Origin: Thermobifida halotolerans
GTDB taxonomy: Bacteria > Actinomycetota > Actinomycetes > Streptosporangiales > Streptosporangiaceae
Direction of reading: 5' to 3'
Length of the DNA: 64,000 nt
Assembly (NCBI RefSeq): GCF_003574835.2
Contig: NZ_CP063196.1
Span: forward strand, 1,240,001-1,304,000
The stretch's first letter is position 1. The number at the start of each line of letters is the position of its first letter. Under the pieces are notes generated by a model, which ran no database searches, was not told the DNA's origin, and saw only the letters and a program-made list of their open reading frames with translations. Both the position numbers and the translations under genes were made by a program. Positions 53,757 to 61,823 of the stretch are shown here, in pieces.

Positions 53757-55268
53757 ATGACGAGCGCAACCGAGACCAGCCCGGCGCTGGACGACAACGG
53801 CAGGTCCGCCGGGACCGGAGCCGCGCGGGAGGGCCGCGGGCCGTGGATCGTGGCCGCGGTCACGCTGATCGTCCTCGGCGGCTCCGCGGTCTGCGTGATG
53901 CTCCCCCTGGTCCCCGAGGCGATCGGGATCATGGCCTGCGTCATGATGCTGTCCCTGCTCTTCCTGCGGGTCCCCGTCGCCGTGGCGATGATCATTCCGT
54001 CCCTGCTCGGCCTGTACGCCCTGCGGGGAATGCCGCTCATCGAGAGCACCCTGAGCACGCTGGCCTACAACAGCGTCTCCGACTGGACCCTCAGCGTGGT
54101 CCCGATGTTCATCCTCATGGGCCTGCTGCTGTGGCGGTCCGGCCTGACCGACGGCATCTACCTGGCGGGCCGCAAGTGGCTCAACTGGCTCCCCGGCGGC
54201 CTGGCCGTGGGGACCAACGTCGCCGGAGCGGGACTGGCCGCGGTCAGCGGCTCCTCCACCGGCACCGCCTACGCCCTGGCCCGCATGGGCATCCCCGAGA
54301 TGCTCAAGGCCGGATACGACCGCCGCCTGGCCATCGGCTCGGTGATCGTCGCCGGCCTGCCCGGACAGCTCATCCCGCCCAGCATCATGCTGGTCATCTA
54401 CGCCGGCATCGCCGAGGTCCCCATCGGCCCCCAACTGCTCGCGGGCGTCGGCCCCGGCCTGCTCGTGGCCGTCATGTTCACGCTGATGATCGTGGGCTTC
54501 GCCGTCGCCCGGCCGGCACTGGTGGGCAAGACCGGGGGCTCCGCCGTCGAACGGGAGAGGATCACCTGGGGCGAGCGCATGGCCAGCCTGGTCAGGATCT
54601 GGCCGGTGCCGCTGCTGATCGTCCTCATCGTCGTCGGCATGTTCTCCGGTGTCTTCACCGCCACCGAGGTGGGTGCCGCCGCCGCCCTGTTCACGGTCGT
54701 CGTCGCCCTCGTCCGCAAACGCGGGGACCGGCCGTTCGCCGCCATCACCGAATCCGCGGTCGCCACCATCAGCAGCGTCGGCGCGATCTTCTTCATCCTG
54801 GTCGCCGCCGGAGCCCTGACCAGCCTGCTCACCCTCACCGGCATCAGCACCGGCATCGCCGACCTGATCGAGGGCCTGGGTCTGGGCCGCATCGAGTTCC
54901 TGCTCGTGATGGTGGTGGTCTACCTCCTCCTCGGGATGTTCATGGAACCCATGGCCATCATGGTCCTGACCATCCCGATCCTGATCCCCACCCTGAACTC
55001 GCTGGAGATCTCCCTGATGTGGTTCGGCGTGTTCACCGTCTTCATGGGGGAGCTGGCGGTGGTCACCCCGCCGGTCGGCATCCTCGCCTTCATCATCCAC
55101 GGGATGGTCAGGGACCCCGAGGTCAACATGGGCCACAAGATCAGCCTCAAGGACGTCTTCGTCTCCGTCGGCTGGTTCCTGCCCATGGCGATCGCCGTCG
55201 TCGTGATCCTCATCCTCTTCCCCGACATCGCCACCTTCATCCCCGACATCGCAGCCGTACAGAAGTAG
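53757..55268 (+). CDS. TRAP transporter large permease (DctM)
   Basis: A 503-residue membrane protein with about twelve hydrophobic segments. Conserved DctM sequence: MLSLLFLRVPVAVAMI, GLAAVSGSSTGTAYALARMGIPEMLKAGYDRRLAIGS, GQLIPPSIMLVIYA, and LLLGMFMEPMAIMVLTIPIL. ATG 53757 has GGAG six bases upstream, so TTG 53745 is not needed. It is the transport subunit for the substrate caught by the binding proteins at 51816 and, probably, 61824. Confidence 0.92.
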   Translation: MTSATETSPALDDNGRSAGTGAAREGRGPWIVAAVTLIVLGGSAVCVMLPLVPEAIGIMACVMMLSLLFLRVPVAVAMIIPSLLGLYALRGMPLIESTLSTLAYNSVSDWTLSVVPMFILMGLLLWRSGLTDGIYLAGRKWLNWLPGGLAVGTNVAGAGLAAVSGSSTGTAYALARMGIPEMLKAGYDRRLAIGSVIVAGLPGQLIPPSIMLVIYAGIAEVPIGPQLLAGVGPGLLVAVMFTLMIVGFAVARPALVGKTGGSAVERERITWGERMASLVRIWPVPLLIVLIVVGMFSGVFTATEVGAAAALFTVVVALVRKRGDRPFAAITESAVATISSVGAIFFILVAAGALTSLLTLTGISTGIADLIEGLGLGRIEFLLVMVVVYLLLGMFMEPMAIMVLTIPILIPTLNSLEISLMWFGVFTVFMGELAVVTPPVGILAFIIHGMVRDPEVNMGHKISLKDVFVSVGWFLPMAIAVVVILILFPDIATFIPDIAAVQK

Positions 55269-55280
55269 GAGGTAGCAGCG

Positions 55281-56480
55281 ATGACCACCCCGATCCGGCA
55301 GTGCCCGGTCAGCCACGCGGACTTCGGCACCAACACCGAGATCTACGGCCACTACGCCATGCTCGACGCCGAGCGCGAGGCCGACCGCTTCCGGTTCAAC
55401 GACACCACCGACCGCGGCTTCCTCATGCTGCAGCGCTACGACGACGTGGTCGAGGGCTTCCAACACCACGACGTGTGGACCACCGAGGTCCGCAGCGCCA
55501 TCAACCCCGAACCCGGGGTGCCGCTGCTGCCGCAGGACCTCAACGGCGAGGCCCACGCCAAGCTGCGCCGGGTGCTCAACCCGTTCTTCTCCCCGGCCGC
55601 CGTCAGGCGCATGGAGCCCATGGCGCACCAGCGCTGCGTCGAACTGATCGAGGAACTCCGTCCCAAGGGATCGTGCGACTTCGTCGCCGAGTTCGCGATC
55701 CGCTACCCCACCGACCTGTTCCTCGCGCTGCTGGGCCTGCCGGTCAGCGACGGCGAGTTCTTCCTGCCGTGGTCGGAGACGGTCTTCGCCGGTTTCTTCG
55801 GTGAGGACCCGGCCAAGGTCGCCGCGGCCAAGAACAACATCATGGAGTACTTCGACAAGGCCGTCCGGGAGCGCCGCGCCAACCCGCGCGACCCCAAGGA
55901 GGACATGGTCTCCCGCCTGATCGAGGCACGCATCGACGGCGAGCCGATCTCGCACGAGGACATCCTCACCATCTGCCTGACCCTGATGCTCGCCGGACTG
56001 GACACCACCCGCAGCGCGCTGGGCTACATCTACGCCCACCTGGCCCACAACGACGCCGACCGCCAGGCCATCATCGACCACCCCGACCTCGCCCCCAAGG
56101 CCGTCGAGGAGTTCCTGCGGATGTACCCGCTGGTCTTCCAGGCCGGACGCGAGGTCCAGGAGGCCACCGAGTTCCACGGCGTCGACCTGCGGCCCGGCGA
56201 CGTGGTGTGGCTGGGCATCGCCCAGGCCAACCGCGACCCCCGCAAGTTCCCCGAGCCGGACCGGTTCGTCCTCGACCGCAGGGGCGCCAACCAGCACATC
56301 GCCTTCGGCGCCGGACCGCACCGCTGCCTGGGCATGCACCTGGCCCGGCTGGAACTGGCGATCGTGCTGCGCGAGTGGCACAAGCGCATCCCGCACTACC
56401 GCATCAAGGAGGGGACGGAGCTCGTCGAGCGCGGCGGACAGCTGACCCTGACGACACTGCCCCTCGAATGGGAGGTCTGA
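55281..56480 (+). CDS. Cytochrome P450 of the catabolic operon
   Basis: A 399-residue P450. I-helix LAGLDTTRSALGY near 240 (Asp-Thr-Thr in place of the common Glu/Asp-Thr), K-helix ExxR as VEEFLRMYP, heme loop FGAGPHRCLGMHLARLEL with the Cys ligand. AGGAGGTAGCAG precedes the ATG. P450s next to importers and beta-oxidation genes typically start degradation by hydroxylating an unactivated carbon, as in terpene or steroid catabolism. The ferredoxin gene follows after five bases. Confidence 0.93.
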   Translation: MTTPIRQCPVSHADFGTNTEIYGHYAMLDAEREADRFRFNDTTDRGFLMLQRYDDVVEGFQHHDVWTTEVRSAINPEPGVPLLPQDLNGEAHAKLRRVLNPFFSPAAVRRMEPMAHQRCVELIEELRPKGSCDFVAEFAIRYPTDLFLALLGLPVSDGEFFLPWSETVFAGFFGEDPAKVAAAKNNIMEYFDKAVRERRANPRDPKEDMVSRLIEARIDGEPISHEDILTICLTLMLAGLDTTRSALGYIYAHLAHNDADRQAIIDHPDLAPKAVEEFLRMYPLVFQAGREVQEATEFHGVDLRPGDVVWLGIAQANRDPRKFPEPDRFVLDRRGANQHIAFGAGPHRCLGMHLARLELAIVLREWHKRIPHYRIKEGTELVERGGQLTLTTLPLEWEV

Positions 56481-56485
56481 GACAC

Positions 56486-56701
56486 GTGCGTATCTCCATC
56501 GAACCGAACAGGTGCATGGGGCACGGCCGCTGCTACGCGGTCGCCGCCGACCTGCTCTCCGACGACGAGCAGGGCTTCGTGGCCGAGTGCGGCCAGACCC
56601 TGGACGTCCCCGAGCACCTGCGCGACCAGGCCCGCGAGGCCGCCGACGCCTGCCCCGAGTCGGCGATCTCGCTGCTGGAGGCAACGGCGGCCGATGCTTG
56701 A
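56486..56701 (+). CDS. Small 3Fe-4S-type ferredoxin for the second P450
   Basis: A 71-residue ferredoxin from GTG 56486. CMGHGRC gives the C-x5-C pair and DACPESAI the last ligand; an extra Cys at AECGQT is not conserved in the family. It overlaps the CoA-transferase gene by eight bases. Electron donor to the P450 just upstream; no reductase is in the window. Confidence 0.9.
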   Translation: MRISIEPNRCMGHGRCYAVAADLLSDDEQGFVAECGQTLDVPEHLRDQAREAADACPESAISLLEATAADA

Positions 56702-57923
56702 GCACATCCGGGTTCTGGACCTGACCGACGAGCGCGGGCTGCTGTGCGGCCGACTGCTCGCCGACGTGGGAGCGGATGTGGTCCAGGTGGAGCCCCTCGA
56801 CGGCTCCACCGCGCGGTCGGCCCCGCCGACCGCGCGCGGCGGGGCCGGACCGTCGATGTTCTGGGAGACGTTCGCGGCCAACAAACGCGGCGTCGCCCTC
56901 GACCTCGACAGCGAGGAGGGCCTCGCGACCGTCCGTGAGCTGGCCCGCCGCGCCGACATCGTCGTGACCTCGCTGCCCGCGTCCTGGCTGCGGCGGCGGG
57001 GCCTGGACCCCGACACGCTGCGCGCGGCCCACCCGCACCTGGTCTACGCGGTGATCAGCGCGTTCGGCTGGTCCGGGCCCAAAGCCGACTACGCCGACTG
57101 CGACCTCGTCGTCTGGGCGGCGGGCGGCCCGCTGGACCCGCACCGCGACGAGGAGCGCCCGCCGCTGCGCATCAGCGTCCCGCAGGCGTTCCTGCACGCC
57201 TCGGCCGACGCCGCCGCGGGAGCCCTGATCGCGGTGCTGGCCCGGGCGACGACCGCGCGGGGGCAGGTCGTCGACGTCTCCGCGCAGGCGAGCCTGGGCA
57301 CCGCCACCCTCGCGCGGGTGCTCGCGCACGCGGTGGGCGACGCCCGACCGGAGTGGCACCGCCAGCCCGCGGCGGGCGGGGACCAGAGCGGCAGCGGCGC
57401 GGCCACCCCCAACCGCCTCAAGAAGTGGCGGTGCCGAGACGGCATGGTGGAACTCCACCTGTCCATGGGACCGGCCTCGGGGGAGTTCACCAACCGGCTC
57501 TTCGCCTGGCTACGCGCCGAGGGCGCGGTCGGCGAACGCGTCGCCGCCTGGGACTGGAAGACGCTGCCCCAGCGCATCACCGACGGCGAGATCACCGACG
57601 CCGACCTGGACGAGGCGCGCGCCGCGGTCCGGGCACACCTGGCCACGCTCACCAAGAGCCAGGTGCTGGAGGCCGCCATGAAGCACCGCCTGCTGTGCAT
57701 GGCGATCTTCGACATGGGCGACATCGCCGACAGCCCGCACCTGGACGAGCGCGGCTACTGGGCGCGGGTGGACATCGACGGCGCCGAGGTCCGCATCCCC
57801 GGCGCGATCGCCCGTGTCAGCGGGGACGGGCAGCCGGGCGTGCGCCGCCGCGCCCCGCGCCTCGGCGAGCACACCGCCGAGGTCCTCACCGACTGGCTGG
57901 CCGCGACGGAGGTGGAAACGTGA
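56694..57923 (+). CDS. Class III CoA-transferase (CaiB/BaiF family), copy 1
   Basis: A 409-residue family III CoA-transferase: RVLDLTDERGLLCGRLLADVGADVVQVEP at the N-terminus, NKRGVALDLDSEEG near 63, HPHLVYAVISAFGWSGP, and QVVDVSAQASL near 195. Asp residues of the AFLHASADAAAGAL region are candidates for the catalytic aspartate but the exact one is not certain. Moves CoA between acyl-CoA and a free acid without ATP. Eight-base overlap with the ferredoxin, four-base overlap with the next transferase. The pair may form a heterodimer. Confidence 0.88.
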   Translation: MLEHIRVLDLTDERGLLCGRLLADVGADVVQVEPLDGSTARSAPPTARGGAGPSMFWETFAANKRGVALDLDSEEGLATVRELARRADIVVTSLPASWLRRRGLDPDTLRAAHPHLVYAVISAFGWSGPKADYADCDLVVWAAGGPLDPHRDEERPPLRISVPQAFLHASADAAAGALIAVLARATTARGQVVDVSAQASLGTATLARVLAHAVGDARPEWHRQPAAGGDQSGSGAATPNRLKKWRCRDGMVELHLSMGPASGEFTNRLFAWLRAEGAVGERVAAWDWKTLPQRITDGEITDADLDEARAAVRAHLATLTKSQVLEAAMKHRLLCMAIFDMGDIADSPHLDERGYWARVDIDGAEVRIPGAIARVSGDGQPGVRRRAPRLGEHTAEVLTDWLAATEVET

Positions 57924-59140
57924 CCGGGCCGCTCGCCGACCTGAAGGTCCTGGACCTGTCCTGGGTCGTGGCCGGACCGCTGATCGGCCGCGCCCTCGCC
58001 GACTTCGGGGCGCGGGTGGTGCGCGTGGAGTCCAGCCGCCGCATCGAGACCGCGCGTCTCATGCAGCCCTTCCACGCGGGACGGGCGGGGCCGGAGAACT
58101 CCGCGCTGTACGGCAACTGCAACGCCGGCAAGCTGGGCATGACGGTCGACCTGAAGACCGAGGAGGGCCGCGGCGTCGTCCGCGACCTCGCGCGCTGGGC
58201 CGACGTGGTCGTCGAGTCGTTCTCGCCCGGGCAGATGGCCAGGTGGGGACTGGACTACGCCGAACTGTCGCGCGACAACCCCTCCCTCGTCATGCTCAGC
58301 ACGTCGATCGCGGGCCAGTCCGGACCGTGGTCGGCGCTCGCCGGATACGGCAACGTCGGCGCGTCGCTGAGCGGGTTCCAGAACCTCGTCGGCTGGGAGG
58401 ACCGGCCGCCGACGGGCCCGTTCGGCCCCTACACCGACTACGTCGGACCGAGGCTGGCCCTGGTGGCGCTGCTCGCCGCGATCGAGAACCGCCGCCACAC
58501 CGGGAAGGGCCGCCACATCGACGTCGCGCAGGTGGAGGCCGGGATCTTCTTCCTGTCCCCGCAGGTCGCCCACTACGGCGTCGACGGCACCATCGCCCGG
58601 CGCCGCGGCAACCGCGACGAGCTGTACGCCCCGCACGGCGTCTACCCGTGCCTGCCCGACGGCGGCGCGGAACGCTTCGTCGCCGTCGCGGCGCGCGACG
58701 ACGCGGAGTGGACGCGGCTGGCCGAGGCCATGGACCGCACCGACCTGGCCGAGCGCGCCGACCTGCGCACCGCCGACCGGCGGCGCGCCCACGCCGACTT
58801 CCTCGACGAGCAGATCGCGCGCTGGACCTCCGGGCTGCGCGCCGAGGACGTCGAGAAACGCCTGCAGGCGGTCGGCGTCCCCGCGCACCGGTCCGCCTCC
58901 AGCGCGGACTTCGCCGCCGACGAGCAGCTGGCGCACCGCGGCCACCTCGTGCGGCTGCCGCACCCGCTGCACGGCGGGACGACGGTGGAGGGACCGCGCT
59001 ACCTGCTTTCGGACACGCCCGGCCAGGTCGCCCGACCGGCGCCGACGCTGGGCCAGGACAACGAGTTCGTGCTGCGCGAGATCCTGGGCTACCCCGCCGA
59101 GCGGATCGCGCGGCTCGTGGAGGACGGAGTGCTGGTATGA
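57920..59140 (+). CDS. Class III CoA-transferase (CaiB/BaiF family), copy 2
   Basis: A 406-residue transferase: KVLDLSWVVAGPLIGRALADFGARVVRVES, NAGKLGMTVDLKTEEGRGV near 75, FGPYTDYVGPRLALVALLAAIENRRHTGKGRHIDVAQVE with a well placed Asp (TDY) as catalytic candidate. GTG start overlaps copy 1 (GTGA). Two adjacent class III genes occur in several aromatic and steroid acid pathways, where they activate the acid or recycle CoA. Confidence 0.9.
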   Translation: MTGPLADLKVLDLSWVVAGPLIGRALADFGARVVRVESSRRIETARLMQPFHAGRAGPENSALYGNCNAGKLGMTVDLKTEEGRGVVRDLARWADVVVESFSPGQMARWGLDYAELSRDNPSLVMLSTSIAGQSGPWSALAGYGNVGASLSGFQNLVGWEDRPPTGPFGPYTDYVGPRLALVALLAAIENRRHTGKGRHIDVAQVEAGIFFLSPQVAHYGVDGTIARRRGNRDELYAPHGVYPCLPDGGAERFVAVAARDDAEWTRLAEAMDRTDLAERADLRTADRRRAHADFLDEQIARWTSGLRAEDVEKRLQAVGVPAHRSASSADFAADEQLAHRGHLVRLPHPLHGGTTVEGPRYLLSDTPGQVARPAPTLGQDNEFVLREILGYPAERIARLVEDGVLV

Positions 59141-59730
59141 CCACGACACGGACCGAGGACTGGAAGGCCGAGTGGCAGCCCGTCATCGACGCGGTGGGCC
59201 AGGACTTCTCCTCGGGGGAGACCGTCTTCGGGGCAGACCCGGTCGAGCGCGGAGCGATCCGCCGCTACCTGGAGCCGCTGGAGTTCGACTGCGCGCTGCA
59301 CACCGACCCGGAGGCGGCCCGGGCCGCGGGGTTCGACGACGTGACGATGCCCTACACCGGGGTCGTCGCCTGGACGATCCCGCCGCTGTGGCGGCCCGGC
59401 GAGGTGCTGTTCGACAGCGACGACCGCGACGCCCAACCGGTGCAGACCCCCATCAACAACCAGGACATGCCCCTGGGCCCGAGGACCACCGGTTTCTTCG
59501 GCACCGACATCGACATCGACTTCCTGCGCCCGGTGGTGGCGGGGGAGCGGATCGGACGCCGCGGCAACCGCCTGCTGTCGTGCGCGCCCAAGGAGACCTC
59601 GGTCGGCCGCGGCGCCTTCCTGAAGTGGGAGAGCGACGTGGTGACCGAGAGCGGCGAGGTCGTCGCGCGCATCCGCATCGGCACCTACGCCTACGTGCCC
59701 AAGAACGAGACTGAGGCGAGCGATGACTGA
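59137..59730 (+). CDS. MaoC-like / FAS1-type hot-dog dehydratase subunit (ChsH1-like)
   Basis: A 197-residue single hot-dog domain protein: QDFSSGETVFGADPVERGAIRRYLEPLEFDCALHTD, DDVTMPYTGVVAWTIPPLW, GTDIDIDFLRPVVAGERI. It lacks the catalytic Asp-His motif of MaoC enzymes, as does ChsH1-type partner subunits. ATG overlaps the transferase stop and the 3' end overlaps the next hot-dog gene by eight bases, so a heterodimeric enoyl-CoA hydratase is inferred. Confidence 0.82.
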   Translation: MTTTRTEDWKAEWQPVIDAVGQDFSSGETVFGADPVERGAIRRYLEPLEFDCALHTDPEAARAAGFDDVTMPYTGVVAWTIPPLWRPGEVLFDSDDRDAQPVQTPINNQDMPLGPRTTGFFGTDIDIDFLRPVVAGERIGRRGNRLLSCAPKETSVGRGAFLKWESDVVTESGEVVARIRIGTYAYVPKNETEASDD

Positions 59731-60178
59731 CACCAGGACGCAGCGGTACTTCGAGGACGTGGAGGCCGGCGAGGAACTGCCGGGCGTCGCCTACCCGCTG
59801 ACCGTCTACCGGCTGGTGATGGCCGCGGGAGCCAACCGCGACTTCAACTCCATCCACCACAACACCGAGTACGCGCGCGGCACCGGCGCCAAGGAGATGT
59901 ACGCCAACACCTCCTTCCTGCTGGGGGTGTGGGAGCGGTGCGTCCGCGACTGGATCGGCCCGGCCGGAACGATCCGCGGCATCCACGGCTTCCGGATGCG
60001 GTCGTTCAACTATGTCGGCGACACCGTGCGGGTCCGCGCCAGCGTCGAGGACACCAGGGTCGAGGACGGCGCGGGCGTGGTCGAGATCGCGATCAGGTGC
60101 GAGAACTCGTCCGGAGTCAGCGTCGGACCGGGAACCGTGGAGGTCACGCTTCCGCGGCGTGGAGAGGAGCAGGCGTGA
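59723..60178 (+). CDS. MaoC-like enoyl-CoA hydratase, catalytic subunit
   Basis: A 151-residue hot-dog protein with the hydratase motif as ANRDFNSIHHNTEYA near 37-51 (Asp and His). The overhanging segment KEMYANTSFLLGVWERC and HGFRMRSFNYVGDTVRV complete the fold. With the preceding gene it should hydrate a 2-enoyl-CoA made by the acyl-CoA dehydrogenase, giving the 3-hydroxyacyl-CoA used by the Ltp2-like protein. Overlaps both neighbours. Confidence 0.87.
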   Translation: MTDTRTQRYFEDVEAGEELPGVAYPLTVYRLVMAAGANRDFNSIHHNTEYARGTGAKEMYANTSFLLGVWERCVRDWIGPAGTIRGIHGFRMRSFNYVGDTVRVRASVEDTRVEDGAGVVEIAIRCENSSGVSVGPGTVEVTLPRRGEEQA

Positions 60179-61344
60179 GCAGCACACCGACCGCCATCGC
60201 CGGGCTCGGCATGACCGAGCTGGGCAGGGTCTACGGCCGCACCCCGGCCCAGTTCGCGCTGGAGGCGGTCACCGGCGCCGCCGCCGACGCGGGCCTGAGC
60301 CTGGACGACATCGACGGCCTGCTGGTCAACCCCGGCGTCGGCAACGACACCGACCTGCGGCTGCAGTCCACCCTGCAACTGCGCGGCCTGCGGCTGCTGT
60401 CGACCGTCCAGGGCTTCGGGTCCTCGGCGATCCAGATGGTGCAGTACGCCTCGATGGCGATCTCCGCCGGAATGGCGGAGGTGGTCGCGTGCGTGTACGC
60501 CGACGCGCCCCTGAAGGAGGGCAAGGGCAGCGGCGCCGCCTACGCGGGCGGCGACCGGGCGCTCAAGGGGGTGGAGTCCCTGCCCGCGGCGGCGGGCCTG
60601 AAGTCCGCCCCGGCGCGCTACGCCATCGCGGCCCGGCGGCACATGGAGGCCTACGGCACCACCAGCGAGCAGTTGGGCGCCGTCGCGGTCGCCGCGCGCC
60701 AGTGGGCGACGATGAACCCGCTGGCCCAGATGCGCGAACCGATCACCCTGGCCGACCACCAGAACTCGCGGCTGATCGCCGACCCGCTGCGGCTGCTCGA
60801 CTGCTGCCTGGTCAGCAACGGCGCCATCGCCGTCATCGTCACCAGCGCCGACCGGGCCGCCGACCTGGCCCAGCCGCCGGTGCACGTGTGGGGCTGGGGA
60901 CAGTCGCACCCCGGCTACCCCAACCACCGCGACAGCGACTTCGGCCTGGTCAGCGGGGCCGCCCAGTCGGGTCCGGCGGCGCTGAGGATGGCCGGGGTCA
61001 CCGTCGACGACATCGACATCCGCGAGATCTACGACTGCTTCACCTACACCACCCTGATCACCCTGGAGGACTACGGGTTCTGCGCCAAGGGCGAGGGCGG
61101 CGAGTTCGTGGCCAGCGGCGCGCTGGCCCCCGGTGGCAGCCACCCGACCAACACCGGCGGCGGTGAGCTGTCGTCGTACTACATGTGGGGCATGACCCCG
61201 CTGTCGGAGGCGGTGATCCAGGCCCGCGGCCAGGCAGGTCAGCGCCAGGTCGCCAAGAACGACCTCGTCATGGTGAGCGGCAACGGCGGGGTCCTGGACT
61301 TCCACGCCACGCTCGTCGTCAGTCCGCACGCCAGGAACGCATGA
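60175..61344 (+). CDS. Thiolase-fold lipid-transfer protein / aldolase (Ltp2-like)
   Basis: A 389-residue thiolase-superfamily protein of the non-thiolytic Ltp branch. AIAGLGMTELGRVYGRTPAQFALEA opens it; the usual thiolase nucleophile motif is absent, while EIYDCFTYTTLITLEDYGFCAKGEGG near 283 and GGSHPTNTGGGELS near 325 are the conserved Ltp blocks. In steroid-degrading actinobacteria Ltp2 with a DUF35 partner cleaves a tertiary beta-hydroxyacyl-CoA by retro-aldol reaction. The next gene encodes a DUF35 protein, so the same reaction is inferred. GTG start overlaps the hydratase stop. Confidence 0.88.
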   Translation: MSSTPTAIAGLGMTELGRVYGRTPAQFALEAVTGAAADAGLSLDDIDGLLVNPGVGNDTDLRLQSTLQLRGLRLLSTVQGFGSSAIQMVQYASMAISAGMAEVVACVYADAPLKEGKGSGAAYAGGDRALKGVESLPAAAGLKSAPARYAIAARRHMEAYGTTSEQLGAVAVAARQWATMNPLAQMREPITLADHQNSRLIADPLRLLDCCLVSNGAIAVIVTSADRAADLAQPPVHVWGWGQSHPGYPNHRDSDFGLVSGAAQSGPAALRMAGVTVDDIDIREIYDCFTYTTLITLEDYGFCAKGEGGEFVASGALAPGGSHPTNTGGGELSSYYMWGMTPLSEAVIQARGQAGQRQVAKNDLVMVSGNGGVLDFHATLVVSPHARNA

Positions 61345-61763
61345 CCATGGGAGCCGAGATGTCCATGACCCCCGTCGTCCGCGACGAGTACTCCGCCCCG
61401 TTCTTCGACGGCGCCGAGCGGGGCGAGCTGATGCTGCGCTACTCGCCGAGCAGCGGCTGCTGGTCGGCTCCCGAGGCACGGGTGTGCGCGACCAGCCGCG
61501 CCGCCGACCTGGAGTGGCGCGTCGCCTCCGGCGAGGGCGAACTGGTCAGTTGGACCGTCATCCCCGGCCGCCCCAGGGACGGCCGCCCCACGACCGACAC
61601 GGTCGTCGGGATCGTGGAGACGGCGGAGGGGCCGTGGCTGACGCTGCGGATCGTCAACGCCGACGAGGCGGCCCCGGCGGTGGGCGCGCCGGTGCGGGTG
61701 GAGTTCGTCCGCCCCGAGGGCGGGGAGTCCGTCCCGGTGGCCCGACTCGCCGCGCGGTCCTGA
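61341..61763 (+). CDS. DUF35 OB-fold protein, partner of the Ltp2-like aldolase
   Basis: A 140-residue protein. The N-terminal rubredoxin-like zinc ribbon is degenerate: only CW and VCATS remain of the four-Cys pattern. The OB domain shows LEWRVASGEGELVSWTVI, VVGIVETAEGPWLTLRIVNAD and VGAPVRVEFVRP. DUF35 chains stabilise thiolase-like partners and shape the acyl-CoA site. ATG overlaps the aldolase stop; ATG 61347 or 61359 are also possible. Confidence 0.86.
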   Translation: MTMGAEMSMTPVVRDEYSAPFFDGAERGELMLRYSPSSGCWSAPEARVCATSRAADLEWRVASGEGELVSWTVIPGRPRDGRPTTDTVVGIVETAEGPWLTLRIVNADEAAPAVGAPVRVEFVRPEGGESVPVARLAARS

Positions 61764-61823
61764 GCCGCCCGCGGCCATCGGGTTTCTTTGTTTCTCTGTT
61801 CTTTCCGTGGGAGGGGAGTCGTG

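Noticed and set aside
51810-57458. Minus-strand open frame of over 1800 codons
   Set aside because: It is antisense to TRAP, P450, ferredoxin and CoA-transferase genes with clear families; composition (Gly, Asp, His, Gln, Val) is that of a high-GC shadow frame.
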